Below, piece after piece: positions 1 through 8,309 of a DNA stretch of 64,000 nt (positions are counted from its first letter, which is position 1; every line of letters starts with the position of its first letter). The DNA lies in the NCBI RefSeq assembly GCF_901875555.1, contig NZ_CABFMD010000032.1:62001-126000 (forward strand), in the 5' to 3' direction. The position numbers and the translations under genes are program-made. The notes under the pieces are model-generated. The model made no database searches. It saw only the letters and a program-made list of their open reading frames with translations, and was not told the origin of the DNA. Source of the DNA: Streptococcus parasanguinis. GTDB taxonomy: Bacteria > Bacillota > Bacilli > Lactobacillales > Streptococcaceae.

Positions 1-52
1 CTATACTTTACCAAATGGTAAAAGTGCGTTACACATGCAAGCATGTCGAGAA

Positions 53-535
53 TCACATAGATTCTATTAGACTATCCAGGAAAGATGAAGCAGATTTATA
101 ATTGTTTTCTTTTACCAATTTTTCTAACTTATCTCTATTTGATGGTTTTATAATAAACTGGTATTGTTTTTTCTTTTCCGTTTTATGATAGTTGTTTTCA
201 TTAGCTGAACATGCATCGGACTGTCGGGGCATATTTGTAACTCCTTTACTAAGAGATTCAAAATCAGTAGATATCCTATAACTTAAATAATCTTTATCAT
301 AGATGTCGATATAATCGAAAATGTTTCTTTCTGAGATAATTAATTTGTTTCCAAATTGAACGGGATAATAAAATTTCTCCTGTCTAATTTGAGATACTGA
401 ATCATAAATAGATTCATTTGAACAAAATAATATATCTTTAATTTCTCGTAAATCAATGCAAATGGTATCATTTTGAGAAACCTGTAAAGACTTATTAATT
501 AAGAATTTTATTAGTTCATTACATTTTATATTCAT
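53..535 (-). CDS. Hypothetical protein with RHH-like C-terminus
   Basis: 160 aa protein, not recognised as a named family. The last ~35 residues (KPSNRDKLEKLVKENNYKSA and onward) have the alternation of a ribbon-helix-helix or ParD/CopG-like DNA-binding tail. The N-terminal half could be a winged-helix, as in satellite or plasmid replication accessory proteins. It is the last visible gene of the leftward operon, starting 4 nt after the stop of the replisome organizer gene, so it is probably co-transcribed and involved in replication or its control. The ribosome-binding site is weak, suggesting translational coupling. The function is inference only. Confidence 0.6.
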   Translation of the reverse strand: MNIKCNELIKFLINKSLQVSQNDTICIDLREIKDILFCSNESIYDSVSQIRQEKFYYPVQFGNKLIISERNIFDYIDIYDKDYLSYRISTDFESLSKGVTNMPRQSDACSANENNYHKTEKKKQYQFIIKPSNRDKLEKLVKENNYKSASSFLDSLIESM

Positions 536-539
536 GATG

Positions 540-1364
540 TTATGATCTTTCTTTGTAATGATCAGAAGCTACCTTATGGGCTCTTAGTTTTTCTTCTTGT
601 CGTCTCTCTTGAATGAGATTTTCTATCATCTTAAACAAATAAGCTAATGGACTTTCTGTGGTTGAAGGAATCCTGTCAATTAAATCCATGATCTCATTAC
701 TTTGTATATAATTTGATTCCAGGTACTTTCCAATCTTCATTTTTTGAGAGTGTTTTAAAACAAAACCTTGGGGATACATAAAACGATCGTTATATTTATC
801 AGCAATGACTTGAACTAAGTTATAGTAATTTTCACCTATAAAATTTTTCTTTTTTGAAGTATTATTTTTAGGCTCTTCTAGAACTAAATATCTATTCTCT
901 AATCTCTTATCTCTAATCTCTAGACTCTGGTGGAGATTTGTCGGACTTTTGTCGGACATTTGTCCAGATAATAAAATATTTTGTTTTTCGTTAGCAATTC
1001 TATTTCTATATTCTCTTTTGCGATCGGCTTCTGTTGTTGTTTTCCCTATAAAGTTTTGAATATCCATCATATAGATTGCACCATTGTCCAACACCTCAAT
1101 TAACTCAAGCTCCTGGAACAAATGTAATGCTTTTTCGACAACAGCAACGGGTTGCCTTGTCATAGAAGCTATTAACCATGGATTGTAAGGAATCCTATCT
1201 CTATACATCAATTTACCCTCATTCTTTAAACTTTTTAAATATAACTTCAGAAGGATATTTGAGTACTTTTCGCCATCAGGTTGATTTTCCAAGAGAAGTA
1301 GTTCTTCAGTATCAAAAAAATCTTCTTTCAACCTCATGTAATAATATTTTTTCGAATCAGACAT
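540..1364 (-). CDS. Phage replisome organizer (N-terminal domain) protein
   Basis: 274 aa. The N-terminal ~120 residues (YYYMRLKEDFF, then a winged-helix-like segment with IPYNPWLIASMTR and a MMDIQNFIGKTTTEADRKR motif) match the Phage_rep_org_N family found in Gram-positive phages and satellites. It is expected to bind the element's replication origin and recruit the host helicase loader. A basic linker follows, then a C-terminal helical region (~residues 180-270). The start has GAGG about 7 nt upstream. It lies 10 nt downstream of the HTH gene in the leftward operon. In PICIs this position is occupied by the rep gene, whose induction follows derepression. Family call is good; the origin was not identified. 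Confidence 0.8.
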   Translation of the reverse strand: MSDSKKYYYMRLKEDFFDTEELLLLENQPDGEKYSNILLKLYLKSLKNEGKLMYRDRIPYNPWLIASMTRQPVAVVEKALHLFQELELIEVLDNGAIYMMDIQNFIGKTTTEADRKREYRNRIANEKQNILLSGQMSDKSPTNLHQSLEIRDKRLENRYLVLEEPKNNTSKKKNFIGENYYNLVQVIADKYNDRFMYPQGFVLKHSQKMKIGKYLESNYIQSNEIMDLIDRIPSTTESPLAYLFKMIENLIQERRQEEKLRAHKVASDHYKERS

Positions 1365-1373
1365 ACAGCAACC

Positions 1374-1652
1374 TCATCTTTCAAATCTATGTAGCCATTC
1401 AGTCACTTTACGCTTATCATATAAAGTAACTCCGTCAATAACAATGTGGGGCATTCCTTCACGTTGCCATTTAATAATAGTGGTGGTAGAGACATCTAAC
1501 CAGCGACATAAACCCGCCATACGCACCATAGGTTTATAGAGTTCTTTATCTTCTAGAGCTTTTTCTATTGCACTTTGTAGCATGTTGTCATATCGAGCAA
1601 GTAATTTTTTTTCTGTTACTTTTGGGAGTTGAATTGTAAAAGCTTCTGACAT
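1374..1652 (-). CDS. HTH excisionase/AlpA-like DNA-binding protein
   Basis: 92 aa from the start at 1652, chosen because an AAGGAG site lies 8 nt upstream; a longer in-frame start at 1697 has no such site. The C-terminal ~50 residues contain a helix-turn-helix of the excisionase/MerR-like type (RWLDVSTTTIIKWQREGMPH, then VTLYDKRKVTEWL). In satellites such proteins act as excisionase or as activator of the rep operon (AlpA role). It is the second gene of the leftward operon. Whether it is excisionase or transcriptional activator cannot be told from sequence. Confidence 0.7.
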   Translation of the reverse strand: MSEAFTIQLPKVTEKKLLARYDNMLQSAIEKALEDKELYKPMVRMAGLCRWLDVSTTTIIKWQREGMPHIVIDGVTLYDKRKVTEWLHRFER

Positions 1653-1701
1653 TTTTAAGTTCTCCTTTTCTATAAATCGTTTATTATGACTTTGCACATT
1701 T

Positions 1702-2001
1702 TTATTCTTTAGGTTTCTCTCTTGAGTGTTTTAAACGTTCAGCGATTGTATTACGTTGTTCAATGGTAATCCTACGTTTTTTCTTCGGAAATACATTAAT
1801 TGAAAAATCATTGCCAATCTTCATATTTGCTTTGAGCCAAATGATTCTGTTGTTTTCTTTCTCAGATTCTAATACTTCATATGCCTTTGAAAGCTTCATT
1901 ACCTTTTGGATGTGAGGATAATAACTGGTTTCAATGCTCCATTGTTTATCTCGTGCATCATATTTAATAAATGTTTCTTGATCTTCTATTGCGTAAGCCA
2001 T
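1702..2001 (-). CDS. Hypothetical satellite protein, first gene of leftward operon
   Basis: 99 aa, unrecognised. It is an acidic/aromatic N-terminal half followed by a basic C-terminus (PKKKRRITIEQRNTIAERLK) that could contact DNA. The start at 2001 has a good GAAAGGAG site on the minus strand. It directly follows the divergent operator region and carries one copy of an 18-bp repeat in its leader (2019-2036). Because it is first under the putative repressor-controlled promoter, it is a candidate regulator or excision protein, but this is inference from position. Confidence 0.6.
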   Translation of the reverse strand: MAYAIEDQETFIKYDARDKQWSIETSYYPHIQKVMKLSKAYEVLESEKENNRIIWLKANMKIGNDFSINVFPKKKRRITIEQRNTIAERLKHSREKPKE

Positions 2002-2018
2002 TTCTGACTCCTTTCTAT

Positions 2019-2036
2019 ATTTTATAAGCTCCGAAA
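2019..2036 (+). repeat. 18-bp direct repeat, copy 1
   Basis: ATTTTATAAGCTCCGAAA occurs here and again, identically, at 2727-2744. The similarity extends about 6 nt further upstream with one mismatch. This copy lies in the leader of the leftward gene starting at 2001; the other lies just upstream of the integrase. The two copies bracket the repressor gene. They may be binding sites for a recombination or regulatory protein. Confidence 0.7.
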
Positions 2037-2044
2037 GTATTGAC

Positions 2045-2132
2045 TTTTGTATAACTTTAATACAAAATACATTTTAAAACACTTTTGTATATTTGTCAAA
2101 CGTTTTTTGTATTTCTGATTGAAATTTTGTAT
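2045..2132. promoter_or_regulatory. Divergent operator region with four TTTTGTAT boxes
   Basis: TTTTGTAT occurs in the same orientation at 2045-2052, 2083-2090, 2105-2112 and 2125-2132. The first is paired with ATACAAAA at 2060-2067 to form an inverted repeat with a 7-nt spacer. The boxes fill the gap between the leftward operon (start 2001) and the repressor gene (start 2167), as expected for operators of a CI/Stl-type repressor controlling both directions. Binding is inferred. Confidence 0.6.
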
Positions 2133-2166
2133 TATTTGTGTTATTTTAGTTACAAAAGGAGAAATT

Positions 2167-2709
2167 ATGAATACAAAAATTCCATATTTAGTAGCTTTAA
2201 GTGGTAAAACACTAAAAAAGATTAGTGAAGAAACTGGTATAGCATACCCAACATTGTCAAGCTATAATCAAGGTGTGAGAAATCCTAAAAAGAATAATGC
2301 GGTTATTCTTGCAAAGTATTTTGGCGTTTCTGTCGGGTATTTACTTGGTGATGAAGAAGATCCAAATTTAATAAATCCAGGAGATGAATCCTTGATAAAA
2401 TCTTTTTCAAGAATTGCTAAAGGAAGTTCAAATTTAGATAAGGTAACAGAATGGACACCTTTTAAAGACGATGTTAGTTTTGTAAAGACAATGCTTTTAT
2501 CTACTCCAACACTAGAGAAGAAAATCGATGAAATCTTTGAAGGTATAGAACCTTGTATTATTCAAGCTCTTAAACAAAGAATTAAAGAAGTTGCTGAAGA
2601 ATTTCCTTATACCATTAATCAGAGTAGTGATAAAAAGTCTAAATATCATTATGTTTGGGAAGCATGGATCAATTCTGACGAATACAAGCAATCAATTAAG
2701 AAAAAATAA
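2167..2709 (+). CDS. Cro/CI-type HTH repressor of the satellite
   Basis: 180 aa from ATG 2167, which has AAAGGAG 5-8 nt upstream; the longer in-frame start at 2119 lacks one and overlaps the operators. Residues ~5-60 form an XRE helix-turn-helix (GKTLKKISEETGIAYPTLSSYNQG, then NAVILAKYFGVSVGYLLGDEE). The C-terminal part is unlike LexA/CI peptidase domains, so derepression may be by protein contact, as for PICI Stl proteins, instead of self-cleavage. It sits between the operator array and the integrase and probably represses the leftward rep operon. Confidence 0.8.
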   Translation: MNTKIPYLVALSGKTLKKISEETGIAYPTLSSYNQGVRNPKKNNAVILAKYFGVSVGYLLGDEEDPNLINPGDESLIKSFSRIAKGSSNLDKVTEWTPFKDDVSFVKTMLLSTPTLEKKIDEIFEGIEPCIIQALKQRIKEVAEEFPYTINQSSDKKSKYHYVWEAWINSDEYKQSIKKK

Positions 2710-2726
2710 TTGACTGATATTTCTTT

Positions 2727-2744
2727 ATTTTATAAGCTCCGAAA
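2727..2744 (+). repeat. 18-bp direct repeat, copy 2
   Basis: Second exact copy of ATTTTATAAGCTCCGAAA, lying 17 nt after the repressor stop and 27 nt before the integrase start. See copy 1 at 2019-2036. Confidence 0.7.
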
Positions 2745-2770
2745 CCATATAAAATAAAGGAGAAATTTAG

Positions 2771-3931
2771 ATGTCAATTATTAAATATAAGGCTAAAAAA
2801 TCAAAGACAGGCTACCTTTATAAAGTTAGAATTTATAGAGTGATAGATGGAAAGCGTCATGACTTCTTTAAAAGCGGGTTTAAGACGCTTAGAGAAGCGA
2901 AGCAGTACGAAACGTTGATGATGCAAAAGAAATACTCTGGGGAGCTCACGGAGCTCCTGAGTGCTTCAAATAAGTCCTTTATGGATGTTTTTGAGGAATG
3001 GTTTAAAACATATCAAGATACAGTTGAATTGACTACAAGTGTTCGTACGGATGATTTATTTAGGCTTCATATTCTTCCTAGTTTAGGTGAATTTAAAATT
3101 TCTAAAATTACACCATGGCAATGTCAAGAGCTAATTACTGAAAAAGGTAAGACTTTTAGGAATATTAAGCAGATTAAGTCATACATTAGCCAGATATTTG
3201 AGTTTGCTATTAAAATGAAATTAATTAGTGATAATCCAGTAAAAGGAGTGGTTCTTCCAAAAAGGGAGAAGATTGAATCACAGAATTATTTTACAGTTCA
3301 AGAGCTACATCAATTTTTAAAAATTGTAAAAGAAGAAGAGACTTACAAAAATTATGCTTTATTCAGATTATTAGCTTATAGTGGGTTACGAAAAGGGGAA
3401 TTGTATTCATTGAGGTGGTCTGATTTAGATTTTGATAATCAGATACTATCAGTGAGTAAGAACCTAGGTAGAATTAATGGAAAAGCACTAGAAAAAAGCA
3501 CCAAGAACAAATTCTCGGTGCGTCAGATAAGGTTAGATCAAGATACAGTAGATATACTTTCTGAATGGAAACGACAATCATTAAGAGAAAAAGGGAAATT
3601 AACTGTCACTCTTTTAAATCTTGGTGAATCGTATATGTTTACTTTTATTAATCGAAACGGTGAGGAAGAACCGCTTTATCAGGATTATATCAATAGTATT
3701 TTAAAAAGAATTATTGATAAACATGGTTTAAAGAAAATCACACCTCATGGTTTCAGGCATACTCATGCTACACTAATGATTGAAATCGGTATTGATCCAG
3801 TTAATACAGCGAAAAGATTAGGGCATGCAAGTAGCCAAATGACTTTAGATACATATAGTCATACAACAGCAGTAGGTGAAGTAAAAGCTATTAATAAGTT
3901 TGCAAATTATATGAACGGGTGGAAAGACTAA
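2771..3931 (+). CDS. int: Tyrosine recombinase / site-specific integrase
   Basis: 386 aa, full length for the phage-type integrase family. An N-terminal AP2-like/arm-binding segment (residues ~1-55), a SAM-like core-binding domain (~65-160) and a catalytic domain (~175-375) are visible. Catalytic residues: the first Arg in LLAYSGLRKGELYSL, His-x-x-Arg in HGFRHTHATL, His in LGHASSQMT and the Tyr nucleophile in LDTYSH. The start has AAGGAG upstream. The gene lies at the element's edge pointing towards rpmE2, the usual position beside an attachment site. It should insert and, with an excisionase, excise the element. Confidence 0.93.
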   Translation: MSIIKYKAKKSKTGYLYKVRIYRVIDGKRHDFFKSGFKTLREAKQYETLMMQKKYSGELTELLSASNKSFMDVFEEWFKTYQDTVELTTSVRTDDLFRLHILPSLGEFKISKITPWQCQELITEKGKTFRNIKQIKSYISQIFEFAIKMKLISDNPVKGVVLPKREKIESQNYFTVQELHQFLKIVKEEETYKNYALFRLLAYSGLRKGELYSLRWSDLDFDNQILSVSKNLGRINGKALEKSTKNKFSVRQIRLDQDTVDILSEWKRQSLREKGKLTVTLLNLGESYMFTFINRNGEEEPLYQDYINSILKRIIDKHGLKKITPHGFRHTHATLMIEIGIDPVNTAKRLGHASSQMTLDTYSHTTAVGEVKAINKFANYMNGWKD

Positions 3932-3970
3932 TTTTCCAAGACGGTACCAAAAACGGTACTAAAAAGAAAA

Positions 3971-4000
3971 AAGCCAATTCCAATTTCTTGGAAAAGGCTT
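3971..4000. terminator. Terminator between integrase and rpmE2
   Basis: Stem AAGCC/GGCTT enclosing TTCCAA-TTTC-TTGGAA, with A-rich sequence on the left and T-rich on the right, so it can work in both directions for the two convergent genes. Confidence 0.75.
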
Positions 4001-4035
4001 TATTTTCAACGTTTTTAAGTTCGTTATGCGGTTTC

Positions 4036-4278
4036 TTATTTGAGACCGTATTTTTTGTTGAAACGATCCACACGTCCATCTGCTTGAGTGAACTTTTGAC
4101 GTCCAGTGTAGAATGGGTGTGAGTCTGATGAAATTTCAACACGGATCAATGGGTAAGTTTCACCTTCGAATTCAACTGTTTCGCTAGAGTACTTAGTTGA
4201 ACCGCTGACGAACTTGTAACCAGTAGTAGTGTCCATGAAGACAACAGGGCGATATTCTGGATGGATATCTTTTTTCAT
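4036..4278 (-). CDS. rpmE2: 50S ribosomal protein L31 type B
   Basis: 80 aa beginning [17 protein letters not shown], with the L31 pattern [15 protein letters not shown] and [10 protein letters not shown]. It lacks the zinc-binding CxxC of type A L31, so it is the zinc-independent B type. The start at 4278 has AGAAAGGAAA 8 nt upstream; a longer reading frame from 4320 has no such support. It is part of the large ribosomal subunit near the central protuberance. The adjacent integrase suggests that the 3' side of this gene is an insertion site for the satellite element. Confidence 0.93.
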   Translation of the reverse strand: MKKDIHPEYRPVVFMDTTTGYKFVSGSTKYSSETVEFEGETYPLIRVEISSDSHPFYTGRQKFTQADGRVDRFNKKYGLK

Positions 4279-4336
4279 TTTGCAATATTTCCTTTCTGCC
4301 ATGGTCTCTTTCCGAGCCATAGATTGTTACTTAGCT

Positions 4337-4365
4337 AGTGTACCAAATTTCTAGGATCTTGACAA
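4337..4365 (-). promoter_or_regulatory. rpmE2 promoter
   Basis: On the minus strand, TTGTCA (4360-4365) is followed after 17 nt by TACACT (4337-4342), a good sigma-A promoter about 60 nt upstream of the rpmE2 start. Confidence 0.7.
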
Positions 4366-4402
4366 GTATTTTCACTAATTTTATTTAAAATAATGGTCAA
4401 AA

Positions 4403-4429
4403 AATCACCTTGGCTAAGCCAAGGTGATT
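4403..4429 (-). terminator. Terminator of the 4439-5023 gene
   Basis: Perfect 12-bp stem AATCACCTTGGC / GCCAAGGTGATT with a TAA loop, followed on the minus strand by a run of T. Confidence 0.85.
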
Positions 4430-4438
4430 CTGATATTA

Positions 4439-5023
4439 TTATTGTTCAGATTGATTTGGATCTTTTGGTGCTTCAACCGGTTGATCAGCTTGTCCCTCAG
4501 TATGTTCGTGAGTTTCTTTTTTGATTTCATCTACAGCAGTTTTTACAGTAGAAGTTGTCACACGTCCAACAGATTGGGCAAATCCTTTACCTGATTCAGC
4601 AAGTTCTTCGAAGGTTCCTTTAGTGATTTTACCACCTGACATCGCCAAGAGACCAGTCACAACAATAGCGATAGATGCGATCAAAGCAAGGATCAAACCA
4701 AAACCAATTGAAACGCCATAACCATTGAAGTCAACAGCGTACTTGTTCACACCGAAGACATCGATCAATGTTACAATAGTTGAGAGAGCTCCTGCTACGA
4801 TAACACCAATTGCAAGACCTTTTGGTAGTGAAGATTTTACATCGTTCAAGCAAGCAAGGACAATCGCAACGACTGCGAAGATAATAACAAACCATCCATC
4901 TCCGCGAAGGCCATTCCAGCTGTATGAACCAAAATTTCCAGCATTCAGGCTTGCCCATGGCAAGAAAGAGCTAAGAATCGCTACCGCAGCAGAGATAATG
5001 ATAAACAAACGATTTTTTTCCAT
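4439..5023 (-). CDS. Conserved streptococcal membrane protein
   Basis: 194 aa, unrecognised function. Four hydrophobic segments are visible (residues ~6-24, ~45-58, ~68-88 and ~103-130), and the second half of the first loop is Gly/Asn/Trp-rich. A cytoplasmic or surface tail of ~65 residues is acidic with His, Asp and Glu (DEIKKETHEHTEG, then PVEAPKDPNQ). It forms a single-gene unit with its own terminator. The tail resembles those of streptococcal stress-related membrane proteins, but no function can be assigned. The start is supported by AAGGAG on the minus strand. Confidence 0.75.
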   Translation of the reverse strand: MEKNRLFIIISAAVAILSSFLPWASLNAGNFGSYSWNGLRGDGWFVIIFAVVAIVLACLNDVKSSLPKGLAIGVIVAGALSTIVTLIDVFGVNKYAVDFNGYGVSIGFGLILALIASIAIVVTGLLAMSGGKITKGTFEELAESGKGFAQSVGRVTTSTVKTAVDEIKKETHEHTEGQADQPVEAPKDPNQSEQ

Positions 5024-5099
5024 AATAAGTCTCCTTAAAATTTTATTAGCTTTATTTTACCACAAGTGAACGTATATGAAAACCCCATGTCAAGATAAA

Positions 5100-5125
5100 A
5101 AGGCTGAGAAACCGTTCTCAGCCTT
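5100..5125 (-). terminator. Terminator overlapping the pde2 stop codon
   Basis: 11-bp stem AAGGCTGAGAA / TTCTCAGCCTT with a 4-nt loop and downstream T run on the minus strand. The pde2 stop codon (5118-5120) lies inside the stem. Confidence 0.85.
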
Positions 5126-6062
5126 CGTTTTGTCGAGCCACTTCTTGTAGCTCTTGGTAGATTTGGTCATTTTCTTCAAAAGAGTAGGAGTTAGCTCCAC
5201 TAGCTAGTGGATGACCACCACCATTATGTCGTTTGGCAATTTCGTTAATCACTTTTCGTTTGCTACGCATCCGGACACGGAAGTGACCGTCAGGCTGCTC
5301 GACAAAGATAGCCCAAACAGATACGGTATCGATGCGTCCAGGAGCACCGACAATGGCAGCAGTCTCAGAATCACGTAGATCAAATTTCTTTAAGAGCTCT
5401 TGTGTCAAGGTCACACGCGCAGCGCCATGTTTATCGATCTCGAGATGGTCGTAAACATAGCCTTGAAGCTTAGCTGTCTTGAGATTGATCGTATCCATCT
5501 GACGAGCAAGTGCTGTAAAATCAAAGGGAATGCTTCGAAGGAAGGCAGCAAGCTCAAAAGTCCGAGTCGAAGTGGCAGGATAAAGGAAGCGCCCAGTATC
5601 GCCGACAATCCCAGCATAGAGGAGACGCGCAGCACTAACTGGAAGTTCGAGATCTAATTCCTTAGCAAAAAGTGCAATCAACTCGCTGGTAGAGCTAGAC
5701 TCGGTATCGACCCAGAGCAGATCACCATATGCATCATCATTTGGATGGTGGTCGATCTTGATCAGGAAATCACCCGTCGTATAGCGCTTGTCATCGATGC
5801 GGGGAGTATTGGCCGTGTCACAGACAATCACCAAAGCCCCATCATAATCTTCATCCTTAACCTCATCCATTTCAGCAAGCCAAGTCAAGGTCGGCTCATC
5901 ATAGCCAGTTGCCAATACCTGCTTTTGAGGGAAGTGCGCACGCAGGAGATCCCGCAAGCCCACTTGGCTACCAATCGCATCCGGATCCGGATTCTGGTGA
6001 CGGTGGATAATAATCGTGTCATAAGCTTGAATCTTTTCAAGAATGTCATTCATTACGTTCAT
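5118..6062 (-). CDS. pde2: DHH-family phosphodiesterase (Pde2/NrnA type)
   Basis: 314 aa from the start at 6062, chosen because GAGG lies 6 nt upstream; the frame extends to 6119 without support. DHH motifs are complete: HRHQNPDPDAIGSQ near residue 22, VIVCDTANTPRID, IDHHPNDD, and the C-terminal DHHA1 motif HNGGGHPLASGA. In streptococci this cytosolic enzyme hydrolyses pApA produced from c-di-AMP, and short oligonucleotides or pAp, using Mn2+. Length matches pneumococcal Pde2. It is a single-gene unit. Confidence 0.88.
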   Translation of the reverse strand: MNVMNDILEKIQAYDTIIIHRHQNPDPDAIGSQVGLRDLLRAHFPQKQVLATGYDEPTLTWLAEMDEVKDEDYDGALVIVCDTANTPRIDDKRYTTGDFLIKIDHHPNDDAYGDLLWVDTESSSTSELIALFAKELDLELPVSAARLLYAGIVGDTGRFLYPATSTRTFELAAFLRSIPFDFTALARQMDTINLKTAKLQGYVYDHLEIDKHGAARVTLTQELLKKFDLRDSETAAIVGAPGRIDTVSVWAIFVEQPDGHFRVRMRSKRKVINEIAKRHNGGGHPLASGANSYSFEENDQIYQELQEVARQNEG

Positions 6063-6192
6063 ACAATACCTCGTTTTCTTAGTCAATTTTAACATAAGAA
6101 AGGCCCATCCAGCAAGCATTTATCACTATCTAGGGACTGTGGAAGCGGTTTTACATGGTTTAGATATTTTGGTAGAATAAAATTATTAAACT

Positions 6193-6936
6193 ATGTTCTT
6201 CTTCCGCTATTATCTGGATCGCCAAGCAATTTACTATATTCGCAGTCATTACGAAGGAGCAAATGATTATGAGAAACTGTTAGCATATGGTAAAGAAAAC
6301 GATATTGAATTTGATTATACAACGGGCTCTAACTTCCATAACCGCTTTAAGAAATCAGATAGTTTCCAACGTCCTTATAATATGAAGGTTCAAGTCCCTA
6401 AGGGGAATTCATCTAAAGACAAAGATTTAAACAATGCACGAATGGTGGAATTTATAGTTAATTTGGATACCGGCGAGTTTGAAAGTCAATGGGATGCTTA
6501 TGACAAGCACAAACTTCCAAATGGTCACTATGATTCCAACCCAGATCATTATTCTGAAGATGAATTGAGGGAAATCGCCAACACGGAGTCTTTTAACTAT
6601 GGCCCTTCAACAGGTCAAAATTCCGATGTTACAAAATTTTATATAGGAAAACATGGAACGCTCGATGTGGATGGTACGCCAGAGCCAGCCACTCGAGTTA
6701 GAGCTAAAGAGTTCTTCCGTTATGAAAAAGATTTGGGTAAAAAGGATGAAAAGACAGGAAATGTTGGTCAATTTGCGGATATTGTGAGAGGAGGAGGACA
6801 TGAGGATTATGAAGCATGGCAAAAAGTTCCAGATGAAGATAAACAAAAAGTTTATAACGATTATATTAATTGGGCTGGTGACGATTATAACGGTATCTTG
6901 GATTATTTTAAAGAAAAACATCTCTTTGGATATTAG
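6193..6936 (+). pseudogene. DUF3114-like toxin C-terminus, N-terminus missing
   Basis: Open frame of 247 aa that looks like the C-terminal domain of a larger streptococcal polymorphic toxin (recognised as DUF3114-like by NARMVEFIVNLDTGEF, HYSEDELREIANTESFNYG and FADIVRGGGHEDYEAWQ). There is no ribosome-binding site, and a stop codon lies two codons before the ATG, so the gene has probably lost its delivery N-terminus (LXG or similar). Its last ~128 nt overlap, in the +1 frame, the start of the membrane-anchored immunity-like gene 6809-7483. A decayed paralogous tail with the same overlap is at 8310-8537. Whether it is still expressed is unknown. Confidence 0.6.
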
Positions 6937-7483
6937 TCAAACCGGCTATGAAAGAATGCAAGCCCGTCAATTTGTTACAGTTCAGGATAGTAGATATCCC
7001 GAAGATGAGGTTAGTTTTAACTTAAAAACTCATGAGCTTTATAGTTCTACTAATGCTATAAAAAATGGGAAGATTTATGTGAATAGCGTATACACGCCAA
7101 CTGTTCTGTATAAAAGTAAACTGGAGGACATGGTAACATATGGAATTATGAATATTCCAATTACAAAAAGGGATATTTTGGATCATCAGTATACGTTGGA
7201 ATTTAAAGCAAGTAAATTTATCAATCAAAATAATCTTTCTGATATAAAAAAAGGTTATATAGAAAATTATTACGTTTATGATAAGATGAGTAAAGTTCGT
7301 GTTACCTATAACAAAGAGTTTCTTCCCATAAAACTGGAAGGATATTATGAAAAAAATGGTGAAATGAGTTGGAATACGATTCGCACTTATTTATACCCAT
7401 TCAAAAACAAATCTGACTTCGATAAGAAATTAGATGAGCAAATCCAGCTGATCAAAGAGTTTGAAAGCGAAAAAGAAGATTAG
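6809..7483 (+). CDS. TipC-like immunity protein, paralog 1
   Basis: About 224 aa from ATG 6809. This start is chosen because it aligns with the start of paralog 3 and has GGAGG 11 nt upstream. In-frame alternatives are 6800 and 6833. One N-terminal transmembrane segment (FITIILIGLVTIITVSWIIL) and an extracytoplasmic domain ending SKVRVTYNKEFLPIKLEGYY, then a helical KSDFDKKLDEQIQLIKEFE. This resembles TipC, the immunity protein of the LXG toxin TelC, which acts outside the membrane; the family call is from pattern only. It shares 128 nt out of frame with the toxin remnant. Confidence 0.6.
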   Translation: MKHGKKFQMKINKKFITIILIGLVTIITVSWIILKKNISLDISQTGYERMQARQFVTVQDSRYPEDEVSFNLKTHELYSSTNAIKNGKIYVNSVYTPTVLYKSKLEDMVTYGIMNIPITKRDILDHQYTLEFKASKFINQNNLSDIKKGYIENYYVYDKMSKVRVTYNKEFLPIKLEGYYEKNGEMSWNTIRTYLYPFKNKSDFDKKLDEQIQLIKEFESEKED

Positions 7484-7496
7484 TCTATAGAGCGAT

Positions 7497-8201
7497 ATGA
7501 AAGTATTAAATAATTCATTAAAGTTAAAAGCTCTATCGAAGAACCATCTTCTCTTAATCGTGGTAGTCATAATAATAGCGGCTGTTTTAAGTTTCCAAAT
7601 AGTCAATCATATTCAACAGCAACCAACGGATACTTATGATATTTTACAGAAACAGCGATTTGTTTTTGTCCAAAATCAAGATGATTTAGATCAAGGAAAC
7701 AATACGGGAGCAGGATTTGATCTGCAAGCAGAGAACCTATTTGTGTCTAATAGCACTGTAATTAAAAATAATAAATTATATGGTAAAAGTGGAGTCTATA
7801 CGACTAAAGGATTTTATAAACGTGCACTAAATGGTGGAATATCATCCATATTATTGAATTTAAAGGTTACGCCCGAGGAGATTGAAAAGCATCATTTTCA
7901 GATTGAAAGGGATCCAGAATCTTTAGTTAATAAAAAATTTCTAAAGGAGAAGTATCCACCAGAATTTGAGTTGCAGTATAAATATCGGGAGAAGAATCAA
8001 TTTTCCAAAGTCCGAATTACCTACAACAAAGAGTTTTTACCAACAAAAATAGAGTGGTATTACAAAGGGCAAGAAGGACTTAAATGGTATACTTGGCAGT
8101 TTTATTCATATCCATTCAAAAACGAGACCGATTTTAATAAAAAGCTAGATGAAGAAATTGAAACTATTAAAGAAATTCGAGAGGAAAACAAGGGTGATTA
8201 A
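7497..8201 (+). CDS. TipC-like immunity protein, paralog 2
   Basis: 234 aa with an N-terminal membrane anchor (HLLLIVVVIIIAAVLSFQIV) and an outside domain. The last ~90 residues are almost the same as paralog 3 (FSKVRITYNKEFLPTKIEWY), and the DNA there is also nearly identical, suggesting recent duplication or gene conversion. Unlike its two neighbours its start does not overlap a toxin tail, and no strong ribosome-binding site precedes it. Tandem immunity paralogs without their toxin are typical of polymorphic-toxin loci and protect against sister strains. Confidence 0.6.
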   Translation: MKVLNNSLKLKALSKNHLLLIVVVIIIAAVLSFQIVNHIQQQPTDTYDILQKQRFVFVQNQDDLDQGNNTGAGFDLQAENLFVSNSTVIKNNKLYGKSGVYTTKGFYKRALNGGISSILLNLKVTPEEIEKHHFQIERDPESLVNKKFLKEKYPPEFELQYKYREKNQFSKVRITYNKEFLPTKIEWYYKGQEGLKWYTWQFYSYPFKNETDFNKKLDEEIETIKEIREENKGD

Positions 8202-8309
8202 CATGCTTTTGAAATAAAGCTGAGCTTATTAAATGCTTGGCTTTTTGAATAGGATATGTCCTTCCTTTAGATAGATATTTTGCTTGAATGAAATCATTCA
8301 ACAATGAAT

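Larger units (their letters stand above)
1..3931. mobile_element. Right part of a PICI-like satellite element next to rpmE2
   Basis: A Cro/CI-type repressor gene and a tyrosine integrase gene run rightward, and a leftward set (small unknown protein, HTH excisionase/AlpA-like protein, phage replisome organizer, RHH-like protein) runs divergently from the same intergenic control region. This is the known architecture of streptococcal phage-inducible chromosomal islands (int-stl against xis-rep). The base composition is AT-rich compared with the housekeeping genes to the right. The left end lies outside the window, so neither both att sites nor the complete gene content can be seen. The right end should lie between the integrase stop (3931) and rpmE2 (4036). 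A prophage or small integrative element are alternatives. No capsid or conjugation genes are visible here. Confidence 0.7.
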
